Part shown: positions 1-9,815 of the stretch, in pieces
How the letters are laid out: each line of letters starts with the position of its first letter
Position numbering within the stretch: position 1 is the first letter of the stretch
Origin: Peribolospora baueri
Lineage: Eukaryota > Basidiomycota > Peribolosporomycetes > Peribolosporales > Peribolosporaceae
DNA: 64,000 nucleotides
Direction of reading: 5' to 3'
Assembly: GCA_029717555.1 (NCBI GenBank)
Contig: JAMDHS010000036.1
Location: 124,001-188,000 of the forward strand
The notes under the pieces: model-generated
What the model was told of the DNA's origin: nothing
Databases searched by the model: none
The model's input: the letters and a program-made list of their open reading frames with translations, nothing else
Program-made: the position numbers and the translations under genes

Positions 1-1222
1 AGATCCTCCTCCCTCCTCACGCCGCTCAACGGATCCTCGTCCTCCTCGTCCACCTTGTCGACCCCACCTCGACCGCCTGACTTGCCCAGCCGAGAGATAG
101 CGCCACTCTCGACACCGCTGGCGGCTCGCTTCACGGCTCCCTTGCCTCTGCTCGCCACAAGCGCAGCCGCCTCTGCCGCCAGCGCCGCGCTCGTCTTTTG
201 CAAGGGACGCTGGTTTTCGACGCTGGCTGGACCATCGCTAGGTAAGCGGGGCAGGACGGGAACAGCGCCGCCACCGGATCTACCGCTAAGTCGGAGGGGG
301 CCGACGGTGGAGGAGTAGGCGGGCGATTTGGAGCCCGAGGGGGATTTAAAGTCGGGATCGGCAATGAGAGCAGCAACATCCGCGTCGGAAATCTTCAGGT
401 CGCCGAGTCCAAGTTCGGCTAGCACGTCGTCCTCCTCCTCTCCGGTTTTGTCGCCCTCCTCCTTGCTCTTGTCTTCTCCACCTCCGGTCGCCGCAGCGGA
501 CGTCTCCCCTCCCGCAGTACCAGCAGTGTCAGCAGAGGCCTTGGGCTTCTTAGATTTGGACTTTTTCTTTTTCTTGATGCCCTCATCGAGTCGGAGGAAG
601 AGGTCCAGCTCTCCGTACTCGACCGCCTCTTCGAACTCCTCGAACGTCCCTCGCCATTCGCCATTCACTAGAATGTTCGGAAAGGTAGGGTCCCGAATAG
701 CCTAGTCGAGGTGGGATGAAAGACATATGCCGAGTCGGGCGATAAATGAGTCGGTCAATCATCTTTCCCTGCAGAACCAAAGACCTCTAACGGCGAAGGA
801 AAAAATTCGAAAGGACGCTCGCCCACCTTTCGTTTCCAGCGCTTTTTCTGCTCCTCATCCGATGCCAAGTCAATTATTGTGAAGGGTATCTGAAGGACCA
901 GAAGCATAAGACGAATTGCTGTCGGCATCGTACTCGCGGGCGAACGTCGCTGCACACGCGATCCAGGCCGCATCCGCGCGGCAAGCCTCGACCAGTCAGG
1001 ACGTAAAAAAGACGCACCTTCTTGGCCGACAAGACGCTGACGTATCTTTCATGCCTCCCTCGGACCTTGTGGTTGCTGAGGATATCTGGAAGAGACGGAG
1101 AGGGCACAGGCCGTCGGTCGGCCAACATCGGAACTCGATCAGCCTTGCGCTCTGCCGCCGTCCTGTTCTCCACACTACTGGCCGAGATACGCACAAGTGG
1201 AAAAGAGCTCTACGGTCGCCAT
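1..1222 (-). CDS. SH3BGR-like thioredoxin-fold protein (C-terminus beyond the window)
   Basis: Exons on the minus strand: 1222-1195, 1085-1018, 889-827 and 701 to the window edge, joined in phases 1, 0 and 0. The first ~95 residues form a glutaredoxin/SH3BGR-type thioredoxin fold. It starts MATVELFSTYILSNHK, followed by IPFTIIDLASDEEQKKRW, then a Pro-bearing strand (DPTFPNILVNGEW) and GTFEEFEEAVEYGELDLFL, which matches the end of SH3BGRL proteins. There is no CxxC, as in that family, so redox activity is unlikely. After the fold comes a Lys-rich run and a long acidic, Ser/Ala-rich, probably disordered tail of at least 190 residues that runs off the window, much longer than animal SH3BGRL (~110 aa). 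The start is the only ATG that gives the first beta strand. The role in fungi is not established. It is divergent from KGD4, 226 bp away. Confidence 0.8.
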
Positions 1223-1448
1223 TTGGAGTTGGGACTGAGTGCCATGGAAGCTATAGCGTCGCCGAGAAGGTGTGGTTGTCGTTTCTTATGATGGCAAGGG
1301 TTGTGTATTCTCGTCGGCCAGTCCGAATCTTTCGAGAAGGTGAGTCGGATGCTTAGCACCGTCAGCCGCAGCACGGCAAGAATGACCCCGGTCACCACCA
1401 CCAACATCACCGACTTCGCGTCCTCGAGTGCGAGCGCAGGCAGACGAC
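1223..1448. promoter_or_regulatory. Shared promoter of the SH3BGR-like gene and KGD4
   Basis: This 226 bp gap separates two divergent start codons, so it must hold both core promoters and both 5' leaders. I see no clear TATA box. The role is inferred from position only. Confidence 0.5.
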
Positions 1449-2158
1449 ATGTTCTCCCTCACGGTAGTTCGGAGGGCCCAGCATGTGCACAAGCCCCTAA
1501 TCCATTTCCTCGGCAAGCGCCAGGCACCTGTTGGTGAGCTTGGAGCTTGGGAGTGCGGCGGGGCGAAATCGCGTCAGAGAATGCCGAAGGTCGTGCTGAC
1601 ACTTTCGCCTTCCTTTCGTCTCATCGTCTCCTCATACGCTCTTCCTAGAACCTCATACCCTTCATGCGCACCCGTTAGCGCCAAAGGAAATTGTTTCTGA
1701 TTTTGACAATTTCCTCGAAAAGTAGGCCATATCGGACGAGAGGATAACGCGCCGTCACGGAAGCGGGACCTGGAGAGCTAGTTTGACCGGATACGTTGCC
1801 ATTTCCCAGGTTCAGGACCGGTCCACACATCAATTCCAATGCTATTTCCATCTCCTCTTCTTCCTCCCGTCCGTCGGCTCCGTCACATTCGTCCTCAGGC
1901 TCTTCGCCTTCAAGCGGTGGTAGTGCACAGCATGAGTACGTTGGGGAGCTCCCTTCGCGATACCGCAACGCGGGCGCTACTATTAGTCAGCGGGAGATAG
2001 AGGCGATTGAGGTGAGTAGAGTTGGATGGTTTTGAACATTATCCTGGTCTCCGTGCTGACTGACCGCGCTCGGTGTTAACATCATCCATTTTCTCCTTGT
2101 TTTCCGTGACACGATCTGCGCGCTATCACTGAAGTCGGGCGGCGCGACGCTGTTTTGA
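1449..2158 (+). CDS. KGD4: 2-oxoglutarate dehydrogenase subunit 4 (KGD4/YMR31 family)
   Basis: Exons: 1449-1533, 1649-1721, 1810-2011 and 2135-2158, with phases 1, 2 and 0 all consistent, giving 127 aa. Family motifs are in order: HVHKPLIHFLGKRQAPV near the N-terminus, HTLHAHPLAPKE, then GELPSRYR and REIEAIESGGA at the C-terminus. In yeast and mammals (MRPS36) this small matrix protein holds the E3 dihydrolipoamide dehydrogenase on the E1-E2 core of the 2-oxoglutarate dehydrogenase complex in the TCA cycle. The N-terminus MFSLTVVRRAQ is basic and fits a mitochondrial targeting sequence. The ATG at 1449 is chosen because it directly precedes the conserved block. The last exon is only 24 nt and encodes SGGATLF and the stop. 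A Ser-rich spacer of ~25 residues separates the two conserved halves. Confidence 0.9.
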
Positions 2159-2596
2159 CGGCCTTCTCGCGTCTTCAGTTCTGCTAGGCCATGGCCATAG
2201 ACCTACTCCGTCCTGGAGCGAGGACAGGAGTGGAAAGTTGAGGGCGCCTTCACAATGAAGTGACTTGCGAAGGGCGATGAGTCGGGTCTTTGGAGGCTAA
2301 GCTGGATACGCGTCGTCCCTTAGAATGGCATCCATTCGGGTTCGGATTTCGCAGCGTGCGGATTAGAACAGAAGAGAAGTTTACTTGGCACACGATGAAG
2401 AGTCATCAAGCATCGTTTTCTTAGCCATCCCTCCATTGAAGGCTACTGGCTCGTTCGCCGATGAAACATAAGCCCAAGGTGGCTGTAGACCGGGAAAAAA
2501 ACCATGCACCCTCCCCCTCTTCCTTTAGCACTGGAATGGTGGTCAGTGTGGGGGCTTCAGAACGGCGAGGGGTGGGAGCGGAAGGGGAAATCGACG
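2159..2596. other. Gene-free stretch between KGD4 and the LINE-like fragments
   Basis: This holds the 3' region of KGD4 and unassigned sequence. Reading frames are short and resemble no family I know. I see no RNA gene here. Confidence 0.5.
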
Positions 2597-3253
2597 TCAT
2601 TCAAAGGTGAAACCGGAGTCGCGGTGGGCGTCCTCGAGCTGCTCGCGTTTAGCTGCGCGAATAGGGCAGTCGTTGCTGGTGGGAGGTGGTCGATCTCCTC
2701 CCTGCCGTCCTCCATGCAAAGGACGCAGGCGAGCCCAGTGTGGGGACACTCTCCCGTTGAACATCACCTGACTTTCAGGGCAGACGCACTGGCGAAAGGA
2801 GTGGGAGGATGAAGCGCATCTAGCGCAGCGGGGGGGTGGCCGTACAGTGGACGGCCGTGTGGTCCAGGGCGCAGCACCGATAGCATTGGCGAACCGACTG
2901 CCTCGCCTTCTCCACCAGCTTGAGCTCGCACGCAACCGCGAGGCCACGTTGGATCGCGCGGTTGGCAGTCTCCTTGTTGCCGAAGAGCACGATCAGGCTA
3001 GACCTTGGGCTAAGTCGCCCAGGCACTCCTCGCTGCTGGGGACGAACGTCGTGGACACTCCGTGGATGATGACGGGGTAGAGGCGAGATTTTAACCTCAG
3101 CCCATCACTCAACAGGGGGATCCAGGTCTCGTCGGTTGTCGTCGTCTTGGTAGCGTCTTCCTCTTTGAGGAGGTGGATGACGATCTCCTTGGAGCGAGGT
3201 CGAACGAAGACCGCGGGGACTAGGATATCTTCGCCCCTAGAAGATTTTACCTC
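2597..3253 (-). mobile_element. LINE-like ORF1 (nucleic-acid-binding) fragment, left copy
   Basis: On the minus strand this reads as the middle and C-terminal part of an ORF1/gag-like protein. It has a zinc knuckle of CX2CX4HX4C form (CYRCCALDHTAVHC), a second knuckle (CARCASSSHSFRQC), and further on a CPIRAAKREQ stretch like the end of the third Cys motif in ORF1 of Tad/I-type non-LTR elements. No reverse transcriptase or endonuclease domain is present, so it is an old, broken remnant. It faces away from the right copy. Assignment to a non-LTR LINE rather than another retroelement rests on the multi-knuckle layout and is moderately sure. Confidence 0.6.
2789..3253. repeat. Left arm of a ~460 bp inverted repeat
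   Basis: The reverse complement matches 3472-3931. The match is essentially perfect from about 2800 to 3110 (68 consecutive residues are identical when both arms are translated) and weaker, with scattered substitutions and a ~5 nt offset, towards the centre. The spacer is 218 bp. Confidence 0.9.
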
Positions 3254-3289
3254 GCGACCAACTACTCACCCACCCCAGGCCGAACCCTG

Positions 3290-3931
3290 CTCCGACCCCT
3301 ACACCTAGTTGCCCATCAGTTAGGACCTCACCATAAGCTCGAGTCGTCTTTTTCCTCTCCATCCACCTTTGACGCTTATCTGGATGCCCCCCAAGGCCAC
3401 CCCAATAACCCCGACAAACCTGTCCTGGCTGACCTCGCCGCGACCGTGCTCAAGTACAGAGTACAGGCGGCGGTAAAATCTTCTAGGGGTGAAGACATCC
3501 CAGTCCCTGCAGTCTGGGTTCGACCTCGCTCAAAGGAGATCGTCATCCACCTCCTCAAAGAGGACGACGCTACCAAGATGACGACCGACCAGACCTGGAT
3601 CCCCCTGTTGAGTGATGGGCTGAGGTTAAAATCTCGCCTCTACCCCGTCATCATCCACGGAGTGTCCACGACGTTCGTTCCCAGCAGCGAGGAGTGCCTG
3701 GGCGACTTAGCCCAAGGTCTAGCCTGATCGTGCTCTTCGGCAACAAGGAGACTGCCAACCGCGCGATCCAACGTGGCCTCGCGGTTGCGTGCGAGCTCAA
3801 GCTGGTGGAGAAGGCGAGGCAGTCGGTTCGCCAATGCTATCGGTGCTGCGCCCTGGACCACACGGCCGTCCACTGTACGGCCACCCCCCCGCTGCGCTAG
3901 ATGCGCTTCATCCTCCCACTCCCTTCGCCAA
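3290..3931 (+). mobile_element. LINE-like ORF1 fragment, right copy
   Basis: The plus strand carries the more N-terminal part of the same ORF1-like protein. It includes a segment resembling the RNA-binding region of such proteins (VWVRPRSKEIVIHLL, then YPVIIHGVST) and the first zinc knuckle shared with the left copy. It lacks the C-terminal knuckles seen in the left copy. Sequence is almost identical to the left copy over most of the overlap, so the two come from one element or from a recent duplication. It is incomplete and without polymerase domains. Confidence 0.6.
3472..3931. repeat. Right arm of the inverted repeat
   Basis: Reverse complement of 2789-3253. Similarity ends at about 3931; the flanking DNA on the two sides is unrelated. 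Confidence 0.9.
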
Positions 3932-4211
3932 TGCGAGCGACGCGCGCTCGCGACGTCGTTGCCGTGATTCTGGTAGGCGCCCCGGGCGGAGGCCCAGAGC
4001 GGGCGCCGAGGTGGCCTGGGGGGAGACAGCCAGATGAGTGAGGTATGGGAAGCGTCAAATGAATCAGTGGAAGGTCGCCGAGGAGTAAGTAGGGTTATCA
4101 CCGCAGTCTTTCTGCGAAGGCCATCCTTCCCTCGCGGCACACCTTTAAGAAACCTCTCCGCCGCTCCCTCCTCCTTCACGGCAAGCAGTCTTCTGTCCAT
4201 CTCTCATCATC

Positions 4212-7072
4212 ATGCCTACGGTGACAAGATCCAAGCGCAGCCGCCCCGCGGCGACCACTTCTCCTGCAAAAAAGCAGAAGGTCGATGTCAAAGGCAAGGC
4301 CAAAGGCACCTCTTCTGCCGCCGCCGCCGTGCGAGCCGGGGAGGAGGCGGAAGGCGAGGTAGAGCAGAAGGTCACGGCAAAACGGCCTATCACTCGAGGG
4401 AAGGCATTGTCGGCAGTCTATGATGACGATGACACGAGCGAGGAGGAAGGCGACTCGGAGGTGGGCATGGATGGGGACGGAGACGGGGAAGGTCTGGAGA
4501 GCGATGACGGAGGCGAGGAGGAGAAAGATGAGGACGAGGAGATGCAAGATGAGGAGCAGCCGAAGCGAGACCCCAAAGGTGAAACTTGAAAGACGCAGTG
4601 GTTGGGGCTGGCTTGCGTGACTGTAGGCGTGGCTGACTTTCCCTGTCCTCTTCTTACCTCCCCACTCCTACAGCCAAACGAGAGGCCCGTGAAGCCGCCA
4701 AAGCTGCCCGGCAAGAGCGCAGAGCTGCCAAGCCCCATGCCTCTCTCATCGCCGAGGCCAAGCGTGTGTGGTCCTCTTTGCGACAGAAGGACATCAGTGC
4801 AAAGGAGAGGAAAGTGCATTTGGCGGAGATGATGGAGATCATCGGAGGAAGGGTGCAGGAGGTCGTGTTTAAGCATGACGTGGGTGACACGCTCGCACTC
4901 CTTCGTATCGAATTGCTTCAACGTGAAGTCTTAGAGCACGCACAGCTGATGCGATGGACTCGGCCTTCCTTTTTCTCCTACTATTTTTTTCATGTCGTAG
5001 GCTTCGCGCATCATCCAGTCTGTCGTAAAATGGGGAGGCAAGCCTGAGCGTGAGCAAGTCGCTTCTGAGCTCAACGGCAAGTATATTGAGCTTGTACAAG
5101 GAAAGTATAGCAAGGTGAGCCAGACTATAAACTGTTTCTGGAATGTGTGCTTCCAAGGCCTTTTTTTTTCTGCGTTGAGCTGTGCGGCTAACATGACTAA
5201 CTTGCCGGTTATTGCCGTTCCTCTTCTGCAGTTCCTCGTCGCCTCCATCCTCCGCCACACCCCTTCCGCCGTACCCATGATTCTGTCCGAATTTCAGGGC
5301 CATATCATCCGTCTCCTCCTTCACGCACATGCCTCGCCCATCGTCGCCGATACCTATGCCATCTTCGCCAACGCTGACGGTCGTCAAATGATGGTGCAAG
5401 ATTTCTGGGGCCCAGAATTTCGTCTTTTCGATAAAGAGGCTGGTGTAGCGGGGAAGAAGGGGGATGGCAAAGGAGAAGGGAGAAGGAGGTTGTTGGGTGA
5501 CGTGTTGGACGAGATGCCGGAGCCGAGAAGGAAAACGGTGTTGGAAAATGTGAGGGAGAGCTTGAGGAAGTTGTGGGACAATGAGTCAAAGAATGCCATC
5601 AGCTACGCTATCGTGCACAAGGGTGAGTGAAAAGGTTTCCGTTCATTTGCAGTCCTCTTCTAGCGATCGCTGCTGACACTTCCGGCCGCACTGTGCGACG
5701 CTACAGTCATGATGGACTACGCTACGTACGGTTCAGGAGACGATGCCGAGAAGCGTCAGAGAGACATGTTTGAGACGTGAGTGTGCAAATTTGTTGCATG
5801 CACACTGCACATCGCGGTGCTTCGTCACTCTCCCCATCCTGTCCCGCCCGCTCAAGGCTTGTTGTTTCCGCGCTTCCGACTCTTGCTTGTCAGCATTATC
5901 GACCAGCTCCCCGAGATCGTCCACACGCGCGATGGCTCTCAGCTAGCCCGCATGTTCCTCGCCGAGGGGAACGCTAAGGACAGGAAGCAGATCATCAAGG
6001 TTCTCAAGCCTCATTTGGATGCGCTCTGCAGGGACGAGCAGGCACAGCTGGTTCTGTTCACTGCGCTCGACGTCGTTGACGATACCAAGCTGATGGCTAA
6101 GAGCGTCATTCAGGTGGGTTCTCACCGGCCACTGGAAGGCGAGATCAGATTGTTGCATATTCACCCTCGTTTCTTGTTTGTTTCTTTCGTGCCCCTTCAG
6201 GAGCTTGCCCCGCTGTTCCCCTCTCTCTGTGCAGATAAGAACGGACGGAAGGTCCTCTTGTACCTCCTCTGCCCCCGTTCATCCCGTTATTTCACCCCAG
6301 CAACGACGCGTCTGCTGGCCGAGACGGACTCGATTCGGAGTCGAACGAGCAAAAAGGACCCGAAGGTCAGACAGGGGGAGGTGTTGGAGGCCGCAAGTCC
6401 TGGCCTGTTGAGGATGGTAGCGGGTGAGGGCGGTACCATGAGGCAGGAGGGCGAAGAAGTGGTGCTTCCGAGCGGCATCGAACTGTTCAGGGATACGGCC
6501 AGCTCATTGATAGTCCTGGAGACAATGTTGTACGCTCGAGGCGACAAAGCTCAGGCCATGTCCGCTCTTTTGGAGCCCGTCGGGGCGCCTTATCTGGATG
6601 ATAGCCAACGGGAAGCCGGTCAGGAGCATATCATGGATCTCTCCCATACCCAACGAAGTGAGTGTTCTTCCCATGCTTACGAACCTGCTATTTTTATTGG
6701 AGCTTAGCTCGTTCACCCTTTTCGCCCCGCTCTTCCCGCTTCACTTTTTTAGTCTACAAAACCCTCATACAAGGTGGCCACTTCGACATCAAAACGAAAA
6801 CGGTTCACGTCATCGACGCCGCCTTCTCGCTCTCCTTCGCCAAAGCCTTCCTGGCTGCTGCGGGGAAAGAGAATATCGGGGCGTTCGCAAAGGGCGGGGG
6901 AGCGTTCGTTGTCGTCGAGTTGATCGAGCGATTAAGGAAGGCTGGCGGGGAAGGGAAGAAGGAATTGGAGGAGATCAAGGGTCTGTTCGGTGGGAAGAAG
7001 ACCAGGGCAGAGATCGAGAAGGCAAAGCCGAAGGGCGGCGAGCTGTTGTTGAACAAGCTCGCTGAGCTGTGA
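4212..7072 (+). CDS. PUF6: Pumilio-family protein PUF6 (ribosome biogenesis / mRNA regulation)
   Basis: Exons: 4212-4578, 4674-4879, 5001-5114, 5232-5622, 5707-5776, 5894-6113, 6201-6657 and 6753-7072; all phases agree, giving 714 aa (yeast Puf6 is 656). The N-terminal ~120 residues are Lys-rich then strongly acidic, as expected for a nucleolar protein. From AKREAREAAKAARQE onward the PUF-like helical repeats begin, with typical segments VFKHDASRIIQSVVKWG, ASPIVADTYAIF and the paired helices around DALCRDEQAQLVLFTALDVVDDTK. The C-terminal part (ELAPLFPSLCADKNGRKVLLYLL to the end) is the CPL region of the Puf6/PUM3 branch. In yeast the protein acts in 60S subunit assembly and in ASH1 mRNA repression. 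Start choice: the first ATG of the Lys-rich tract, after a pyrimidine-rich leader. Confidence 0.92.
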
Positions 7073-7826
7073 TGTTTGGACGGCCGAGACGGAGCGGAGC
7101 GGGAGAGGTCCAATCGTTCGTCGTCCGGTTGCGTTTTCATCTCGTTTTTGGTCGCCCGCGATAAGTTTACCTAGATTCGGGCTTTCGTCGGGACCTCGCT
7201 CCGTGTCTTCTCCACATGCACACCCTGCCTTCTGCTCAACTCGATCTGTATATCAGTTGTCGACAAGCACCCGTCGAGCGAGTGTTGAACCGCACCGATG
7301 AAAAGCCCCTCCAACGACGCCATGCCTGCCGGCCGTCCCGGCTCGCCGCTTCCCACGTCGCGATCCGCTATATCGGAGCCCAGTCTAACGGCGGACGCCC
7401 GGGTGTGCAGCCTGAGTGAGACTACCTCGTCCCACAGGCTCCTCCTCTCCAACTCTTTCGAGACCAGGTGCACCGTCAGAAGGGAAGAGCAGGATCGGCG
7501 CGACATCGAGGGGCAAAGTAGGGCGGGCTGGAGCACGGAAACGGCTGGGGGGATGCAAGTGAAGGGCGGGCACCGGCACCACTGGCGCCCGACGCCCGCC
7601 GGAAAATCTTAAACTCGAATGTCCCGCTGTCGGTCTGAAAAGCGTAGAGTACATGAAGGCGAGGAGTTCGGCGGAATTTCGGCAAGATAGATGGACGAGA
7701 AAAGTCCGGAGAGATGAAACAAAGGCCAAGATAAACGGCGGGGAATAAGCGCCTAGCATACGGGGGGGCGCGGCGAGTTTTCCATGTAAAGGTGCTGAAG
7801 GGGGCTTTGGAGAAGGAGGCGCACGT
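7073..7826. other. Intergenic between convergent PUF6 and the SNARE gene
   Basis: This holds the 3' ends of two convergent genes. Open frames of 100-120 codons occur on both strands (for example minus 7171-7536), but none has a recognisable motif or clear splice-linked neighbours. I do not call a gene. Confidence 0.5.
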
Positions 7827-9051
7827 TCACTTAAAGACAGCGATGAGAAGGATGAGCAGGATGATGACGAGAAAGATGATCGTGCAGGTCGATCCTGAGA
7901 TGAGAAGCATGAAAGAGAAGGCGGGGTGTTAGTCTGGAAGGGGCCTTTGACAGGAGGTCTTACCTCGCTCCGTCCGCTCGATTTCCTTTCTCGCTCACCA
8001 TGATCTCTCAACCCCTGCTCGACGGCCTTCAATCTACCGCTCGCCCTGCCAAGCTTCAGTCCGGTGCGCTCCACGTCCGAGTCCATCTCCCCGAGCAGGT
8101 TCGAGTGCAACTCGAGCTCCTCGTTCATCTGCAAGGAGATATCCCGCTGTCGGTTGATCGAGACGGAGAGCGAGTCTAGTTGGTTGTCTTGTTCTGCGAC
8201 CGGCCGGGAGTGAGAGATTGTTAGCGAAAGATAAAGCAAAAGGAACAACCGTGGTCGTCGTCTGGCGCTCCCCTCGGCACCTTCGACTCTCTCGCAGCCA
8301 CCTAGAACCGGCCAGCTCACCGTTCATCATGTCCCTCTGCATCTGCACCATCTCGTCGTTCCTCAACCCGCCCTTTCCGCCCTCCTCCGCGCCCTCCTCG
8401 TCGTCGTACCGATACGGCTGATCAGCTATCGGAGCGGACCACGCCGATTTCCGCTGAGACGTCGAGGAGAGCTCGCCGGTCGAGTTGGTGTCGTCGTTGG
8501 AGGCCGTTGGCCGAGATGCAACAGATTGAAGGGAAGGGTAGCTATGGCGAAAAGTGGGCGGACGAAAAGAGAGAGAGAAAGAGAGAACGAGAACGAGAAG
8601 ACAGGGTAGGGTCGGTGGCCCCGTCGAGGATGGCAGGAAGGAGAGCGAGGGGACGTGTCCGAGCGCGAGCGCGCGCACCGCCCCCCAGCGACCAAACTCA
8701 CTTCTTCCGGAGCTCGTCCACCATCCTCTTCCCTTCCTCATCTTCCTCCAATATTCCCGTCAGCCTCTCGAGCCCCTTCTGCAACCCGATCAGCTCGTCC
8801 TCCTTCTCCTTCACCTCCGCCGGCCTGACCGCATCGCCTTGCTCGATCCTGTTCTGCTCCTCAGAGAGTTTCTGAATGCCGGATGCGAGCGTGTTGAGGT
8901 TCCGACCGATGGTGCGAGTGTTGGTGGCGGAGGTGGGAAGGGAGAGAGAGAGCGTGCGTTGTCGTTCGAGGAGCAGGGAGAGAGTCGAAGTGGTCAGCGC
9001 CGAGAGTCGTGTAGCGGCCGGGGAAGAGGAGAAGGGGTTCGAAGAGGTCAT
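7827..9051 (-). CDS. SYN8: Syntaxin-8-type Qc-SNARE
   Basis: Exons (minus): 9051-8702, 8541-8321, 8193-7999 and 7894-7827, phases 2, 1 and 1, giving 277 aa. Residues 1-117 form a helical N-terminal region. Residues ~185-255 are a SNARE motif beginning MVQMQRDMMNEQDNQLDSL and continuing VERTGLKLGRASGRLKAVEQ. The last 22 residues, TCTIIFLVIILLILLIAVFK, are a single tail anchor. SNAREs of this branch drive fusion at late endosome and vacuole membranes. The heptad position that normally holds the ionic zero-layer Gln is His (residue 220, codon CAC at 8105-8107, in EELELHSNLL), which is unusual. Family choice rests on short length, a C-terminal anchor without luminal tail, and similarity to syntaxin 8; Tlg1/syntaxin 6 is the alternative. 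Confidence 0.85.
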
Positions 9052-9815
9052 GCTGCAAGGCCCCGGCTAGGTGACGATGGCGAGGGCGAGGGTGAGGGGT
9101 GAGAAGGGATGAAAGCGACGAAATAGGAGTCGTCAGGTGGTACTCGAGGCCAGGCCAGCTCAGGTGAGATCGGTGTCGACGACGATGGCGCACCGGACGA
9201 CGTCCGACCGTTGTCTGGAGCTTTGGCCATCACGTGCGCGAACCGCAGCCACCGCAGCCACGTCGCCCTTTCTTTGTTTGGCCTTCTTCATCGATTCCAC
9301 GCTTCGACCGTGGTGAGATGAGAGCAAGGGGATGAAGAACGTCGCCCGTGGAATCGTCCCCGGGCACGCCGGGCGCGCACGGTGAGAGAGAACGTCCAAA
9401 GTAAGGACGGAACGGACGTCGCTGCCGACGGAGGTCGGACACCGATGACCACGTGACGAGTAGCATCCTAGGAGCTCAGCCAGACTCGGAGTACACAAAG
9501 GCGTTCCCCTGTCCAGATCCACTGGAATCGATTACCGAGGGAAGAAAGAAAGAAGCCATGGCGACGGAAGAAAGGATCATCGACCGTCCTTGACTTATAT
9601 ACATTCCAGCGCGCGGTCATGCGATCATCAGCGGGGGGAACGGCCCTCGGGCCCACAAGGGTCGTCCGATCGATCAGATCGAGTCGGTTTCGAGCGACGA
9701 GGACGTGAATCAAGCAAAGGCTTGAACGCCAGTGATGGCTTTGCCGAGGACTGTTCAGCGGGAAAGGAGGGACGGAGGCGAAAAAAATAAGGTTAACTAT
9801 TGTCCGACGAGGGGC
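9052..9815. other. Upstream region of the SNARE gene and 3' region of GCDH
   Basis: A gap of 764 bp between two genes on the minus strand, expected to carry the SNARE promoter. Frames on both strands are short and without family resemblance. No RNA gene seen. Confidence 0.5.

Noticed and set aside
3640-4200. Minus-strand frame of 186 codons across the right LINE arm
   Set aside because: It is the antisense of the ORF1-like fragment and duplicates the antisense of the left arm; no family resemblance.
7171-7536. Minus frame of 121 codons downstream of PUF6
   Set aside because: No family resemblance; it lies in a convergent 3' region and overlaps another frame on the opposite strand.
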